Assembly (NCBI GenBank): GCA_051984675.1 | Contig: JBPYFK010000012.1 | Coordinates: 1-50,166, forward strand | Length of the DNA: 50,166 nucleotides | Source of the DNA: JBPYFK01 sp051984675 | GTDB lineage: Bacteria; Actinomycetota; Actinomycetes; Mycobacteriales; Pseudonocardiaceae | Direction of reading: 5' to 3' | Shown: positions 32,317 through 40,549 of the stretch, piece after piece | How the letters are laid out: every line of letters begins with the position of its first letter | Position numbering within the stretch: position 1 is the stretch's first letter | Notes under the pieces: generated by a model | Database searches by the model: none | What the model saw: only the letters and a program-made list of their open reading frames with translations | What the model was told of the DNA's origin: nothing | Made by a program: the position numbers and the translations under genes

Positions 32317-33360
32317 ATGAGGGCCATGTGGCGAGGCGCCATCTCGTTCGGCCTGGTCAACATTTCGGTGCGGCTGTACGTGGCGACCGAGGAACACGAC
32401 TTCCGCTTCCACCAGGTGCACCGCGAGGACCGGGGCCGAATCCGCAACAAGCGCGTATGCGACCAGTGCGGCAAGGAAGTCGGCTACGACGAGATCGTCA
32501 AGGGTTACGAGACCGCTGACGGCCGGCTGGTGGTACTCGAACCGGAGGACTTCGAGCAGTTGCCGATCAAGTCGACGCGGGCGATCGAGCTGCTCGAGTT
32601 CGTCCCGGCCGAGCAGATCGACCCGATCCACTTCCAGCGCAGCTACTACCTGGAACCGGAGAAGACCGCGGTGCGACCGTACGTGCTGCTTCGCGAGGCG
32701 TTGCAGCGCACCGATCGGATGGCCGTGGTCAAGATCACGCTGCGGCAGCGCGAGACGCTCGCCGTGCTGCGCAGCCGAGACGACGTCCTGGTGCTGCACA
32801 CGATGCTGTGGCCGGACGAGATCCGCAGCCCCGAGTTCGGCTTCCTGGGCGAGAAAGCCGAGGTGCGGCCCCAGGAACTGGACATGGCGACCTCGCTGAT
32901 CGAGAACATGTCGGCCGACTTCGAGCCCGCCGAGTTCACCGACGACTACCAGCAGGCGCTCGGTGAGCTCATCGACGCCAAGGCCGCCGGCGTCGAGCTA
33001 CCGGAGCAGCGCGAGCCGGAGGTCGCCGGCGGCGAGGTCATCGACCTGATGACCGCCCTGGAACGCAGCGTTGACCAGGCCAAACACGGCAAGGCGGCCA
33101 GCTCCTCCGGTGCTGCCAGCGCCGAGGAAGCCACCGGCACCACCGGCCGTGCCAGCCGGTCCCCGTCGAAGAAGGCTTCGACGAAGACGTCCACGAGGTC
33201 GACGACCTCGACGAAGTCCACAGGATCAACGAAGTCCACAGGATCAACGAAGTCCACAGAGTCGACGAAGTCGGGCACGTCGACGCAATCGGGCACGTCG
33301 ACGAAGTCCGGTTCGAAGAAGAGCACCAAGAGCAAAGACGGCGGGACGCGCAGCGCGTGA
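32317..33360 (+). CDS. ku: Ku protein of non-homologous end joining
   Basis: 347 residues. MRAMWRGAISFGLVNISVRL opens the Ku core, with VCDQCGKEVGYDEIVKGYE, DFEQLPIKSTRAIELLEFVP and DPIHFQRSYYLEPE. A homodimer encircles DNA ends and recruits LigD. After residue ~255 the core gives way to a Lys/Ser/Thr-rich tail (KSTGSTKSTGSTKSTESTKS) encoded partly by an 18-bp tandem repeat; basic Ku tails in actinobacteria aid DNA binding. No ligD is nearby. The frame upstream of 32317 is unlikely to be translated. Confidence 0.95.
   Translation: MRAMWRGAISFGLVNISVRLYVATEEHDFRFHQVHREDRGRIRNKRVCDQCGKEVGYDEIVKGYETADGRLVVLEPEDFEQLPIKSTRAIELLEFVPAEQIDPIHFQRSYYLEPEKTAVRPYVLLREALQRTDRMAVVKITLRQRETLAVLRSRDDVLVLHTMLWPDEIRSPEFGFLGEKAEVRPQELDMATSLIENMSADFEPAEFTDDYQQALGELIDAKAAGVELPEQREPEVAGGEVIDLMTALERSVDQAKHGKAASSSGAASAEEATGTTGRASRSPSKKASTKTSTRSTTSTKSTGSTKSTGSTKSTESTKSGTSTQSGTSTKSGSKKSTKSKDGGTRSA
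33211..33264. repeat. 18-bp tandem repeat inside the ku 3' end
   Basis: ACGAAGTCCACAGGATCA occurs at 33211 and 33229 exactly and at 33247 with a changed end. It encodes the STKSTG units of the basic tail, so copy number may vary between strains without frameshift. Confidence 0.9.
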
Positions 33361-33364
33361 CCGC

Positions 33365-34024
33365 TCAGCAGCCCCAGGACTCCTTCGCGGCGACCGCGCA
33401 GGTCGCGCCGTCCGGGTCGGTGATCAACGCGGCGGCACCGGCCGCCGGGTGCTCGAAGCGGGCGAGCACCGAGCCGCCCAGCTGGCACACCAGGTCGGTG
33501 GCCGCGCCGATGTCCGCGACCGCGAAGTAGCACAACCAGCCCTCGTGCTCGAGCTGCTCGCTCACCGCCGAGCGGTTGGCCACCGGTCGCCCATCCGCCC
33601 GGTACGTGACTTGCGACCCGTCCGTGGTCGTGGTCCAGCTCAGCGTGTCCGTCCAGAAGTTGTCCGCACGGGAGCCGTCGGTGGCGAACAGCTCGATCCA
33701 GCACGGCTCGCCCAGCCGGGGTTCGGGCGCCCAGGGGCCGTGCTGAGCACGCCCGCTGAGCAGGCCGGCGGTGGTGTCGTCAGGACCGGTCAGTGAGCTG
33801 TCCTGGGCGCCCCCGGCGAACAGCGGTCGCCACCCGGTGGGTTCATGGGCGAGCGGCTTACGCACCATCGCCGTACACCGGTCCCCGACCCAGCAGTCGA
33901 AGCCGCTCTCCGTCTGCAGCACCGTCCAACGCAGCAGCTTCCGGTGGAACACCACCGCCTTCTCGGGGTCGTTCGTGATCAGTTCCGCGCGGCGCAGTCC
34001 GCGTACCGTCGTCTGCTGGGACAC
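33365..34024 (-). CDS. VOC-superfamily (glyoxalase/bleomycin-resistance-like) protein
   Basis: 219 residues with two VOC-like halves: LRRAELITNDPEKAVVFHRKLL with GFDCWVGDR, and PCWIELFATDGSRADNFWTDTL followed by CYFAVADIGAATDLVCQLGG and ITDPDGATCAVAAKE. It resembles the CFP30B-type two-domain proteins of Streptomyces and mycobacteria; the substrate is unknown. It is convergent with ku, with four bases between the stops. GTG start with AGGAACGAG ahead. Confidence 0.82.
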   Translation of the reverse strand: MSQQTTVRGLRRAELITNDPEKAVVFHRKLLRWTVLQTESGFDCWVGDRCTAMVRKPLAHEPTGWRPLFAGGAQDSSLTGPDDTTAGLLSGRAQHGPWAPEPRLGEPCWIELFATDGSRADNFWTDTLSWTTTTDGSQVTYRADGRPVANRSAVSEQLEHEGWLCYFAVADIGAATDLVCQLGGSVLARFEHPAAGAAALITDPDGATCAVAAKESWGC

Positions 34025-34204
34025 GTTCTCGTTCCTGAGTTGCCTGGCTGGGTGGGACGTCGAGGGCGAGCTGGGGACCGAGTGCCGGGGACTCGATGAA
34101 CGATTCTCGGGCGTACATCTTGACCGGCAACCGCAGGCGCCGACAATGCGCCGTTCGGCGGCATCACCCTACTCCGCGGCCCGATCGCGCGTCCTGCGCG
34201 GGCA

Positions 34205-34573
34205 TCACCTGATCCGTTCCAGCTCGTGGGCGACCCCCACCACAACCGCCGCCATCCGCCGCAGCTCGGCGTGCTCCACACCGTCCTCCGCCGCGGTGGC
34301 GACATCCTCGGCCGCGCAGCGCAACTGGAAGAGCCTGTCCTGGAGATCGGCCAGCTCCTCCGCCGAGAGCACCACGGCGTCCTCCGGGAGGCCGCCACGC
34401 TGTACCGCGGCGCGGCGTTCGTAAGCGCGCTGGCGGCAGGACTGGGCGCAGTACAGGCGGGGGCGGCCGACCCGCCCGGCATCGGGAATACGTCGCCCGC
34501 ACCAGCCGCAATGCCGAACGCTCCGCTGCGCGGTGACGGGCTCCAAGTCGGGCAGGGCGTCCACGCCGGCCAC
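34205..34573 (-). CDS. Small zinc-finger-like hypothetical protein
   Basis: About 122 residues from a GTG at 34573 (34564 possible). HCGWCGRRIPDAGRVGRPRL and YCAQSCRQRAYERRA form a CxxC...CxxxC treble-clef-like zinc motif seen in short actinobacterial proteins. A helical, acidic C-terminal part follows (LSAEELADLQDRLFQLRCAA). It is divergent from the phosphodiesterase with 59 bases between the starts. The function is unknown; the frame upstream of 34573 runs into that intergenic DNA. Confidence 0.65.
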   Translation of the reverse strand: MAGVDALPDLEPVTAQRSVRHCGWCGRRIPDAGRVGRPRLYCAQSCRQRAYERRAAVQRGGLPEDAVVLSAEELADLQDRLFQLRCAAEDVATAAEDGVEHAELRRMAAVVVGVAHELERIR

Positions 34574-34632
34574 GCTAGCCGGACACCCCGCGTTGGCTCG
34601 TTCGCCACGCCGATCATGCAGAGTGTGATCTC

Positions 34633-35436
34633 GTGACTCACCCGTACCTGCGCGGCCCGGCACCGCGGGCCTTCGCCCACCGCGGCTGGCACCTCGGCGA
34701 GCTCGCCGGCATGGAGAACTCACTCAGCGCGTTCCGCCGCGCCGTGGCCGAGGGCTTCCACTACCTGGAGACTGACGTGCACGCGACCGCCGACGGCGAG
34801 GTGGTCGTCCACCACGACGCGCTGCTGGACCGGACCACCGACGCCACCGGTGAGATCCAGAGCCTGCCCTGGTCGTCCGTGCGCTCCGCGCTGATCGCAG
34901 GTCGCGAGCCGGTCTGCCTGCTGGATCACGTCCTGGAAGAGCTACCGGACACGATGCTGAACGTCGACGTCAAGGCGGACTCCGCCGTGGACCCGGTGCT
35001 CGCCGCTCTGCGCCGGCACAACGCCTGGGAGCGGGTGTGCCTGGCCGCGTTCGACGAGCGCCGGCTACGGCGGTTGCGACGGCTCGCCGGTCCCCGCCTG
35101 CTGACATCGATGGGCCCGCGTTCGGTGGCGGCGCTGTGGGCGAGCGCCCAGACGCGCGGTCTGCTGCGGCTTCCGCTGGGCGGTGCCGCCGCTCAGGTTC
35201 CGGCCCGCTTCGGCGCCCTGCGCGTGGTGGACGCCGCGTTCGTCCGGCGGGCCCACCGCCGTGGAGTGGAAGTGCACGTCTGGACGGTGAACGACCGAGA
35301 CGAGATGCTGCGCCTGCTCGACCTCGGCGTGGACGGTCTGGTCACCGACCGCCCCGACATCCTGCGCGATGTGCTGGGCGAACGAATACCAGGGCGAAAC
35401 GAGCACCGGGACGAAACGGGGGCACGAAAGCGATAG
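34633..35436 (+). CDS. Glycerophosphodiester phosphodiesterase
   Basis: 267 residues with the GDPD signature: FAHRGWHL (catalytic His), ENSLSAFRRAVAEGFHYLET, DVHATADGEVVVHHD and, near the end, VHVWTVNDRDEMLRLLDLGV-DGLVTDRPD. It cleaves glycerophosphodiesters to glycerol-3-phosphate and an alcohol. No signal peptide is visible, so it is cytoplasmic. GTG start; the MFS gene follows after 95 bases. Confidence 0.93.
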   Translation: MTHPYLRGPAPRAFAHRGWHLGELAGMENSLSAFRRAVAEGFHYLETDVHATADGEVVVHHDALLDRTTDATGEIQSLPWSSVRSALIAGREPVCLLDHVLEELPDTMLNVDVKADSAVDPVLAALRRHNAWERVCLAAFDERRLRRLRRLAGPRLLTSMGPRSVAALWASAQTRGLLRLPLGGAAAQVPARFGALRVVDAAFVRRAHRRGVEVHVWTVNDRDEMLRLLDLGVDGLVTDRPDILRDVLGERIPGRNEHRDETGARKR

Positions 35437-35531
35437 GAAGGGTTGTGAGTGGATGAGTGGAACTACGCATTGTCCCGGCTATCGGGAGCCGTGAGGGTAC
35501 GTTCCAGCGGCCCCCATCCTGAAGGAGCGAA

Positions 35532-36932
35532 GTGGACGGCACGGCGGTCCCCACGGCATCGGCGTCACGCCGGCGGGAGCAACGCTCGTGGTACTGGTAC
35601 GACTGGGCCACAGCGGTGTTCTGGACGTCCGTGGTCACCGTGTTCCTCTCGCTGTATCTGACCTCCGTGGCGCAACGGGCCGCCGAGGCCGACGTCGCGC
35701 ACAACGGCCCGCACCCGTGCCCCGGCGGCGACACGCTGCATGCCTGTGACATCACGTTGCTGGGCCTGACCTTCCCCGCGGGCTCGCTGTGGGGCTACCT
35801 CGTTTCGGCGGCTACCGCCGTGCAGGTGCTCGTGCTCCCGCTCGCGGGCGCCTTCGCGGACCACACCCAGAACAAGCGGACGATGCTCGCCGTCTTCGCG
35901 GCGGCGGGGGCTGCGTCGACGTCGCTGCTGGCTCTCGTGGCCGGGACCGACTGGCAGCTTGGGGTGGCGCTGTTCATCTTCGCGAACATCTGTTACGGCG
36001 CCTCCATCGTCGTGTACTACGCGTTCCTCCCGGAGATCGCCCTCCCCGACGAACGCGACCGGGTGTCCTCGATCGGGTGGTCGTATGGCTACCTGGGCGG
36101 TGGGCTCGCGCTGGCGCTGCACCTGGCGGTGTACCTGGAGCATGACGCGCTCGGGCTCGACGAGGCGCAGACGGTTCGCTGGATCTTCTTCTCCGCGGGG
36201 CTGTGGTGGGCGGTCTTCACGGTGATCCCGGTGCTCGGCCTCCGGCGGCACCAGGCACCCCAGGGCGACGAGCGCGGAACGGCTCTGGTGGCGGCGGGAT
36301 TCCGGCAGTTGCGGCAGACCCTGCGACAGGCACGCCTGTTCCCGCTGACGCTGGGCTTCCTCGTCGCCTACCTGATCTACGCCGACGGCATCAACACCGT
36401 CATCAGCGTGTCCGCCCAGTACGGACACCTGGAGCTGAAGCTGCCCCAGCAGACGCTGATCGTGACGATCCTGATCGTGCAGTTCATCGCCTTCGTCGGC
36501 GCGGTGGCCCACGGCCGGCTGGCGGCCTACATCGGGGCCAAGAAGACCATCATGGTGAGCCTGGTGATCTGGGTCGTGGTGCTCGGCGGCGCGTACTTCG
36601 TCGCGGCCGGAGAGCCGATCCAGTTCTACGCCGTCGCCGCCGGAATCGGCCTGGTGCTCGGCGGCACGAACGCGCTGTCGCGCTCCCTGTTCAGCCAGAT
36701 GGTGCCGCCTGGCAAGGAAGCCGAGTACTTCTCGCTGTACGAGGTCGGCGAGCGCGCCACGTCCTGGCTGGGTCCGCTGCTGTTCGCGGGAGTCGGCCAG
36801 GCGACCGGGTCGTTTCGCACCGCGATCATCTCGCTGGTGGTGTTCTTCGTCGTCGGTCTGGTGCTCGTGACGCTCGTCCCCGCACGCCGGGCGATCGACG
36901 CGGTCGGTAACACCGCACCCGAGGTGATCTGA
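35532..36932 (+). CDS. MFS transporter, UMF1/Atg22-like family
   Basis: 466 residues and ~12 membrane spans. SWYWYDWATAVFWTSVVTVF near the N-terminus is the UMF1 hallmark (WxxYDWAxSxf), followed by LPLAGAFADHTQNKR, the first intracellular loop motif. GGTNALSRSLFSQMVPPGKE and AEYFSLYEVGERATSWLGPL in the second half are also typical. Substrates of bacterial members are not established. GTG at 35532 has AAGGAG in front. Confidence 0.9.
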   Translation: MDGTAVPTASASRRREQRSWYWYDWATAVFWTSVVTVFLSLYLTSVAQRAAEADVAHNGPHPCPGGDTLHACDITLLGLTFPAGSLWGYLVSAATAVQVLVLPLAGAFADHTQNKRTMLAVFAAAGAASTSLLALVAGTDWQLGVALFIFANICYGASIVVYYAFLPEIALPDERDRVSSIGWSYGYLGGGLALALHLAVYLEHDALGLDEAQTVRWIFFSAGLWWAVFTVIPVLGLRRHQAPQGDERGTALVAAGFRQLRQTLRQARLFPLTLGFLVAYLIYADGINTVISVSAQYGHLELKLPQQTLIVTILIVQFIAFVGAVAHGRLAAYIGAKKTIMVSLVIWVVVLGGAYFVAAGEPIQFYAVAAGIGLVLGGTNALSRSLFSQMVPPGKEAEYFSLYEVGERATSWLGPLLFAGVGQATGSFRTAIISLVVFFVVGLVLVTLVPARRAIDAVGNTAPEVI

Positions 36933-37544
36933 CATAAGAGGTGTGGGGGCAGAAGGGTGCTCCTCGCACACGGTTGCGTGGTTCTGGCAACTTGGTCATA
37001 ACAGCCCAACCGGTGGGCCTTCGACAGGCGACTCCGCCGGCCACGTACGGCCGACAGGGAGCCGAACACGAACCGGCGATCGCTTGACCGAGGGACACTG
37101 GGACGCTGCGCGATGGGTTGCTCCGTGCTGGCGATACGGTACGGGTGTCAAATACCGGTTCGGAATATGCCAGTACCCAGAGTTGCCGTCAGAACACGGT
37201 GACGTTCGTTACTTAGGGTGACAGCAAGGCGGTCTTGTGTGGTCAAGACGGTGGTGATCTCGGTCGCACTCACGCAACCAACCTGCGGCTTCGTTTGACC
37301 AGAGTCATACCTCATCTGGCACTATCACCCGTTCGAATGGACCTGTGGGCTGCGGGAGGGATACTGCGTCACGAACGTGGTCCGACCGCATCCCAGGAGA
37401 GGAAGCCTTTGTTGATGCGTGAATGACATCACCGAGGGCGACTAGAAATCCCAGACCGGGAACAGATGGCGTACCTGCCGTCGTTGCACTCGGTGAGCAC
37501 AACAGCTCGGGGGGAGCGCCCGAGCCGACGCGAAAGGAACCGTC
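36933..37544. other. 612-bp intergenic region upstream of rbpA
   Basis: No convincing gene. Short frames here lack ribosome-binding sites and protein-like composition. The region is less GC-rich than its flanks, so it probably contains the rbpA promoter(s) and a long leader or a small RNA. TTGACC near 37298 could be a -35 box. GGAAT near 37164 recalls a sigma-R-type -35, but no GTT stands at the right distance. Confidence 0.5.
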
Positions 37545-37886
37545 ATGGCCGACCGCGTTCTGCGTGGCAGCCGGCTCGGAGCGGTCAGCTACGAGACCGA
37601 CCGCAATCACGACCTCGCACCGCGCCGGACGGTGCGCTACGCCTGCACCAAGGGCCACGAGTTCGACGTGCCCTTCTCCGACGACGCGGAGATCCCGTCC
37701 ATCTGGGAGTGCCGGCTGCACGGCACCGAATCCAAGATCGTCGACGGCGCCGAACCGGAGCAGAAGAAGGCCAAGCCACCGCGCACCCACTGGGACATGC
37801 TGCTGGAACGCCGCAGCATTCCCGAACTCGAGGAGCTGCTCAACGAGCGGCTCGAGGAGCTGCGGTCGCGGCGTCGCACCGCCTGA
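37545..37886 (+). CDS. rbpA: RNA polymerase-binding protein RbpA
   Basis: 113 residues, the normal size. MADRVLRGSRLGAVSYETDR is the N-terminal tail, RYACTKGHEFDVPFSDDAEI-PSIWECRLHG the zinc-binding core, and the C-terminal helix with KPPRTHWDMLLERRSIPELE contains the sigma-interaction domain. RbpA binds the housekeeping sigma and stabilises the open complex in actinobacteria; its presence confirms the phylum. AAAGGAA precedes the ATG. It converges on ppm1, as in Mycobacterium. Confidence 0.97.
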   Translation: MADRVLRGSRLGAVSYETDRNHDLAPRRTVRYACTKGHEFDVPFSDDAEIPSIWECRLHGTESKIVDGAEPEQKKAKPPRTHWDMLLERRSIPELEELLNERLEELRSRRRTA

Positions 37887-37936
37887 GTCAGCCGCGGTGC
37901 GAGCGGCGAGCGCGATTCCGGGTTAGCGCAAGGGTG

Positions 37937-37971
37937 AGCGCCTGGGCCGAACGGGAGGCGGCCCAGGCGCT
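37937..37971. terminator. Bidirectional terminator between rbpA and ppm1
   Basis: AGCGCCTGGGCCG (37937-37949) and CGGCCCAGGCGCT (37959-37971) form a perfect 13-bp stem with a nine-base loop, between two convergent genes and followed by TTCC. Confidence 0.85.
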
Positions 37972-37997
37972 TCCATGTGCTTCCGGTGCGCGTGCCG

Positions 37998-38816
37998 TCA
38001 GCCCTGCTGCTGGCGCCGGCTGCGGTGCTCGGTCCCGCCTGGGACCAGGTCGAGCAGCTGCTTGCCGCGCCGGCGCAGGCCCCACTTGGTCACCCGTAGG
38101 AGCGCCTCGCGCACGATCGAACCGGTCATCTTGGACTCGCCGGACTCCCGCTCGGCGAAGGTGATCGGCACCTCGACGACGCCAAAGCCCGCCTCCACCG
38201 CGCGCCAAGCCAGATCCACCTGGAAGCAGTAGCCCTGGGACGCGACGTTGTCCAACCGGATGCGCTCCAGCACGGCGCGCCTGTACGCCCGGTAGCCGCC
38301 GGTGAGGTCTTCGATGTGCGCCCCCAGCGCCAGCTTCGAGTAGAGGTTGCCGCCCCGGGACAGCCACTCCCGGTACCACGGCCAGTTCATCACTCGACCA
38401 CCGGCGACGTACCGCGAGCCGAGCACGACGTCCGCATCGCCGAGCGCTTCCAGCATCCGGGGCAACTCTTCGGGAGCATGCGAGCCGTCGGCGTCCATCT
38501 CCACGACGACGTCGTAGTCCCGCGCCAGAGCCCACTCGAACCCAGCGACGTACGCCGCGCCCAATCCCGCCTTCTGCGTCCGGTGCATCACGTGCACACG
38601 GCTGTCGCGCTCAGCCAGCTCATCCGCGACGTCGCCGGTCCCGTCCGGGCTCCCGTCATCCACGACCAGCACGTGCGTGTCCGGTAATGCCGCGTGCACC
38701 CGCTGGACGATCGGCTCGATGTTGTCCCGCTCGTTATAGGTGGGGATCACCACCAGCACCGAGACCGGCATTCCCCCATGACGCGCGCCGGTGCTGCCCC
38801 CGGTTTGATCCGCCAT
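37998..38816 (-). CDS. ppm1: Polyprenol monophosphomannose synthase (GT2)
   Basis: 272 residues of the DPM1/Ppm1 type: VVIPTYNERDNIEPIV, the nucleotide-binding VVDDGSPDGTGDVA, the DxD-containing VVEMDADGSHAPEELPRML and the acceptor-loop region NWPWYREWLSRGGNLYSKLA. It makes polyprenyl-phosphate mannose from GDP-mannose for lipoglycans and protein mannosylation. There are no C-terminal membrane segments. In M. tuberculosis this domain is fused behind an Lnt domain; here Lnt is a separate upstream gene 46 bases away. Confidence 0.93.
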   Translation of the reverse strand: MADQTGGSTGARHGGMPVSVLVVIPTYNERDNIEPIVQRVHAALPDTHVLVVDDGSPDGTGDVADELAERDSRVHVMHRTQKAGLGAAYVAGFEWALARDYDVVVEMDADGSHAPEELPRMLEALGDADVVLGSRYVAGGRVMNWPWYREWLSRGGNLYSKLALGAHIEDLTGGYRAYRRAVLERIRLDNVASQGYCFQVDLAWRAVEAGFGVVEVPITFAERESGESKMTGSIVREALLRVTKWGLRRRGKQLLDLVPGGTEHRSRRQQQG

Positions 38817-38862
38817 CCTTCCTCCGCCCTGATGATCTTGTGAGTCTCGTGGTCTTGCGCGG

Positions 38863-40470
38863 TCAGGCGCGCTGGCGCCGTCCTTGCCCCGGCCGCACGG
38901 CGCTGGCCGCCACGGCGGCTGCCCCCAGTGCCGCCAACCCCCATTCCGGGATGTCGCCCAGCCGGGTCGCGATCGTGGTACCCGTGCTCAACGGCACCTT
39001 CGTGACCACCGCATCAGCGGTGAACTGCCCGGTAGCGTGCGTGACGGTGCCGTCCGGTCGCACGACGGCGCTGACACCGCTGGTCGCCGCGACGACCACC
39101 GCCCGGTCGTGCTCCACCGCGCGCAGGCTGGACATCGCCAGCTGCTGGTAGCTCATCTCGGTGCGGCCGAACCACGCGTTGTTGGTCGGCACGGCGAGCA
39201 GGTTCGCCCCGTCTCGCACCGCATCGGTGAACACGTCGTCGTAGGCCACCTCGTAGCAGATGGCCAGCCCGAGCCTGGCCGGTCCCATCGCGAACACGCC
39301 CGGGCGGTCACCGGGGCTCATGTCCCGCGGGAACTGCTGCAGGAACGGGGTGACCAGGCCCGCCACCGCACGCAGCGGGATGAACTCCGAGAACGCCACC
39401 AGGTGCTGCTTGGCGTACTCGGTGGTCGCACCGGCGTGCGGGTCCCAGCGGATCATCCGGTTGCTGACCTCGCCGTGCGGTCCGTAGGCGACGCCGCCGA
39501 CCGCCATCGGGACGCCGAACGCGCCGGCGAGCCGGTCCAGGTCGGGATCGCTGCGCGGAACACCCCAGACATCGGACGACTCCGGCAGCACGACCAGGTC
39601 CGGCCGGGGAAGCCGGCCCGACCGCACCCCGGCAGCGAGCTGTTCCGTCTCCGCGATGTGGTTCGCGCGCACCACGTCGTTCTGGTTCATCAGGTCCACC
39701 CCCACGTTCGGGGCGTTGCCCTGCACGATCGCGACCGTGGCCTGCCGAGTTGCTGGACCGGTTCCGATCGTGGGCAACGTGACCAGCCCGGCCGCCACCG
39801 GCAGGACCGCCAGCGCGGTCAGCATCCCCGGTGTCACCCAGCCGTACCCCAACCGGAGCACCAGCAAGCCGAGAGCGCAGCCCGTGAGCGCGACCGCGAA
39901 GGTCACCAGTGGCGCGCCGCCGAGCGAAGCCAGCGGGAGGAACCCCCCCTCCGGCTGCGTGAACGCCACCTTCCCCCAGGGGAAGCCGCCCCAAGGCACG
40001 CGCGAACGCAGTGCCTCGGCGAGGACGACCACCGCGGCCATCCACACCGGAGCCAGCCAGCCCGGAGTTCGGGGCAACCGGCTCACCCGGGCCATGCCGG
40101 CCCCGGCGAGCCCGAAGAACACCGACTCCACCGCCACCAGAGCCAGCCACGGCCACACGCCGAAGTCCGCCCCCAGGAAGTCGAACAGCCACTTCAGCAG
40201 GGGCAGAAGGTAGGCCGCCCCGAACAGCGTGCCGTAGCCGAACCCCGCACGCCCGCGCCGACCGTCGAGCGCGACCACGAGCGCCGCGAACGCCAGCGGC
40301 GCGAGCCACCACAGGTGGCGCGGCGGCGAAGCCGCGTACAACAGGCCGCCGCCGGCCACGACCAGCGCGATGCGGACCCACAGTCCCGGGACCGGTATGC
40401 GCCAGCCTTCGGCGCGGTCCGACCGCTGCTGAGACTGGGAACTTGCCGTGGGGACCGCATCCGCCGCCAT
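38863..40470 (-). CDS. lnt: Apolipoprotein N-acyltransferase
   Basis: 535 residues: ~6-7 membrane spans, then a nitrilase-like domain. The triad is visible as Glu in LVVLPESSDVW, Lys in TEYAKQHLVAFSEFIPLR and Cys in RLGLAICYEVAYDDVF. It adds the third acyl chain to lipoproteins. PESS replaces the more common PEN/PET after the catalytic Glu, a mild variation. ATG at 40470 or GTG at 40476. It is likely cotranscribed with ppm1. Confidence 0.93.
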   Translation of the reverse strand: MAADAVPTASSQSQQRSDRAEGWRIPVPGLWVRIALVVAGGGLLYAASPPRHLWWLAPLAFAALVVALDGRRGRAGFGYGTLFGAAYLLPLLKWLFDFLGADFGVWPWLALVAVESVFFGLAGAGMARVSRLPRTPGWLAPVWMAAVVVLAEALRSRVPWGGFPWGKVAFTQPEGGFLPLASLGGAPLVTFAVALTGCALGLLVLRLGYGWVTPGMLTALAVLPVAAGLVTLPTIGTGPATRQATVAIVQGNAPNVGVDLMNQNDVVRANHIAETEQLAAGVRSGRLPRPDLVVLPESSDVWGVPRSDPDLDRLAGAFGVPMAVGGVAYGPHGEVSNRMIRWDPHAGATTEYAKQHLVAFSEFIPLRAVAGLVTPFLQQFPRDMSPGDRPGVFAMGPARLGLAICYEVAYDDVFTDAVRDGANLLAVPTNNAWFGRTEMSYQQLAMSSLRAVEHDRAVVVAATSGVSAVVRPDGTVTHATGQFTADAVVTKVPLSTGTTIATRLGDIPEWGLAALGAAAVAASAVRPGQGRRQRA

Positions 40471-40549
40471 ACGCACGAGACCAGGTTACGCCGAACGAGT
40501 TATGCGCTTGGTGTGGCGCGGGATGCCAGCGAATCTGGTGATCACCGCG

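Noticed and set aside
35565..36971. 468-residue antisense frame over the MFS gene
   Set aside because: Charged, Gln/His-rich shadow of a membrane protein.
37310..37350. GTTCGAAT resembling a tRNA T-loop upstream of rbpA
   Set aside because: No matching acceptor stem, anticodon arm or D-arm could be laid out around it.
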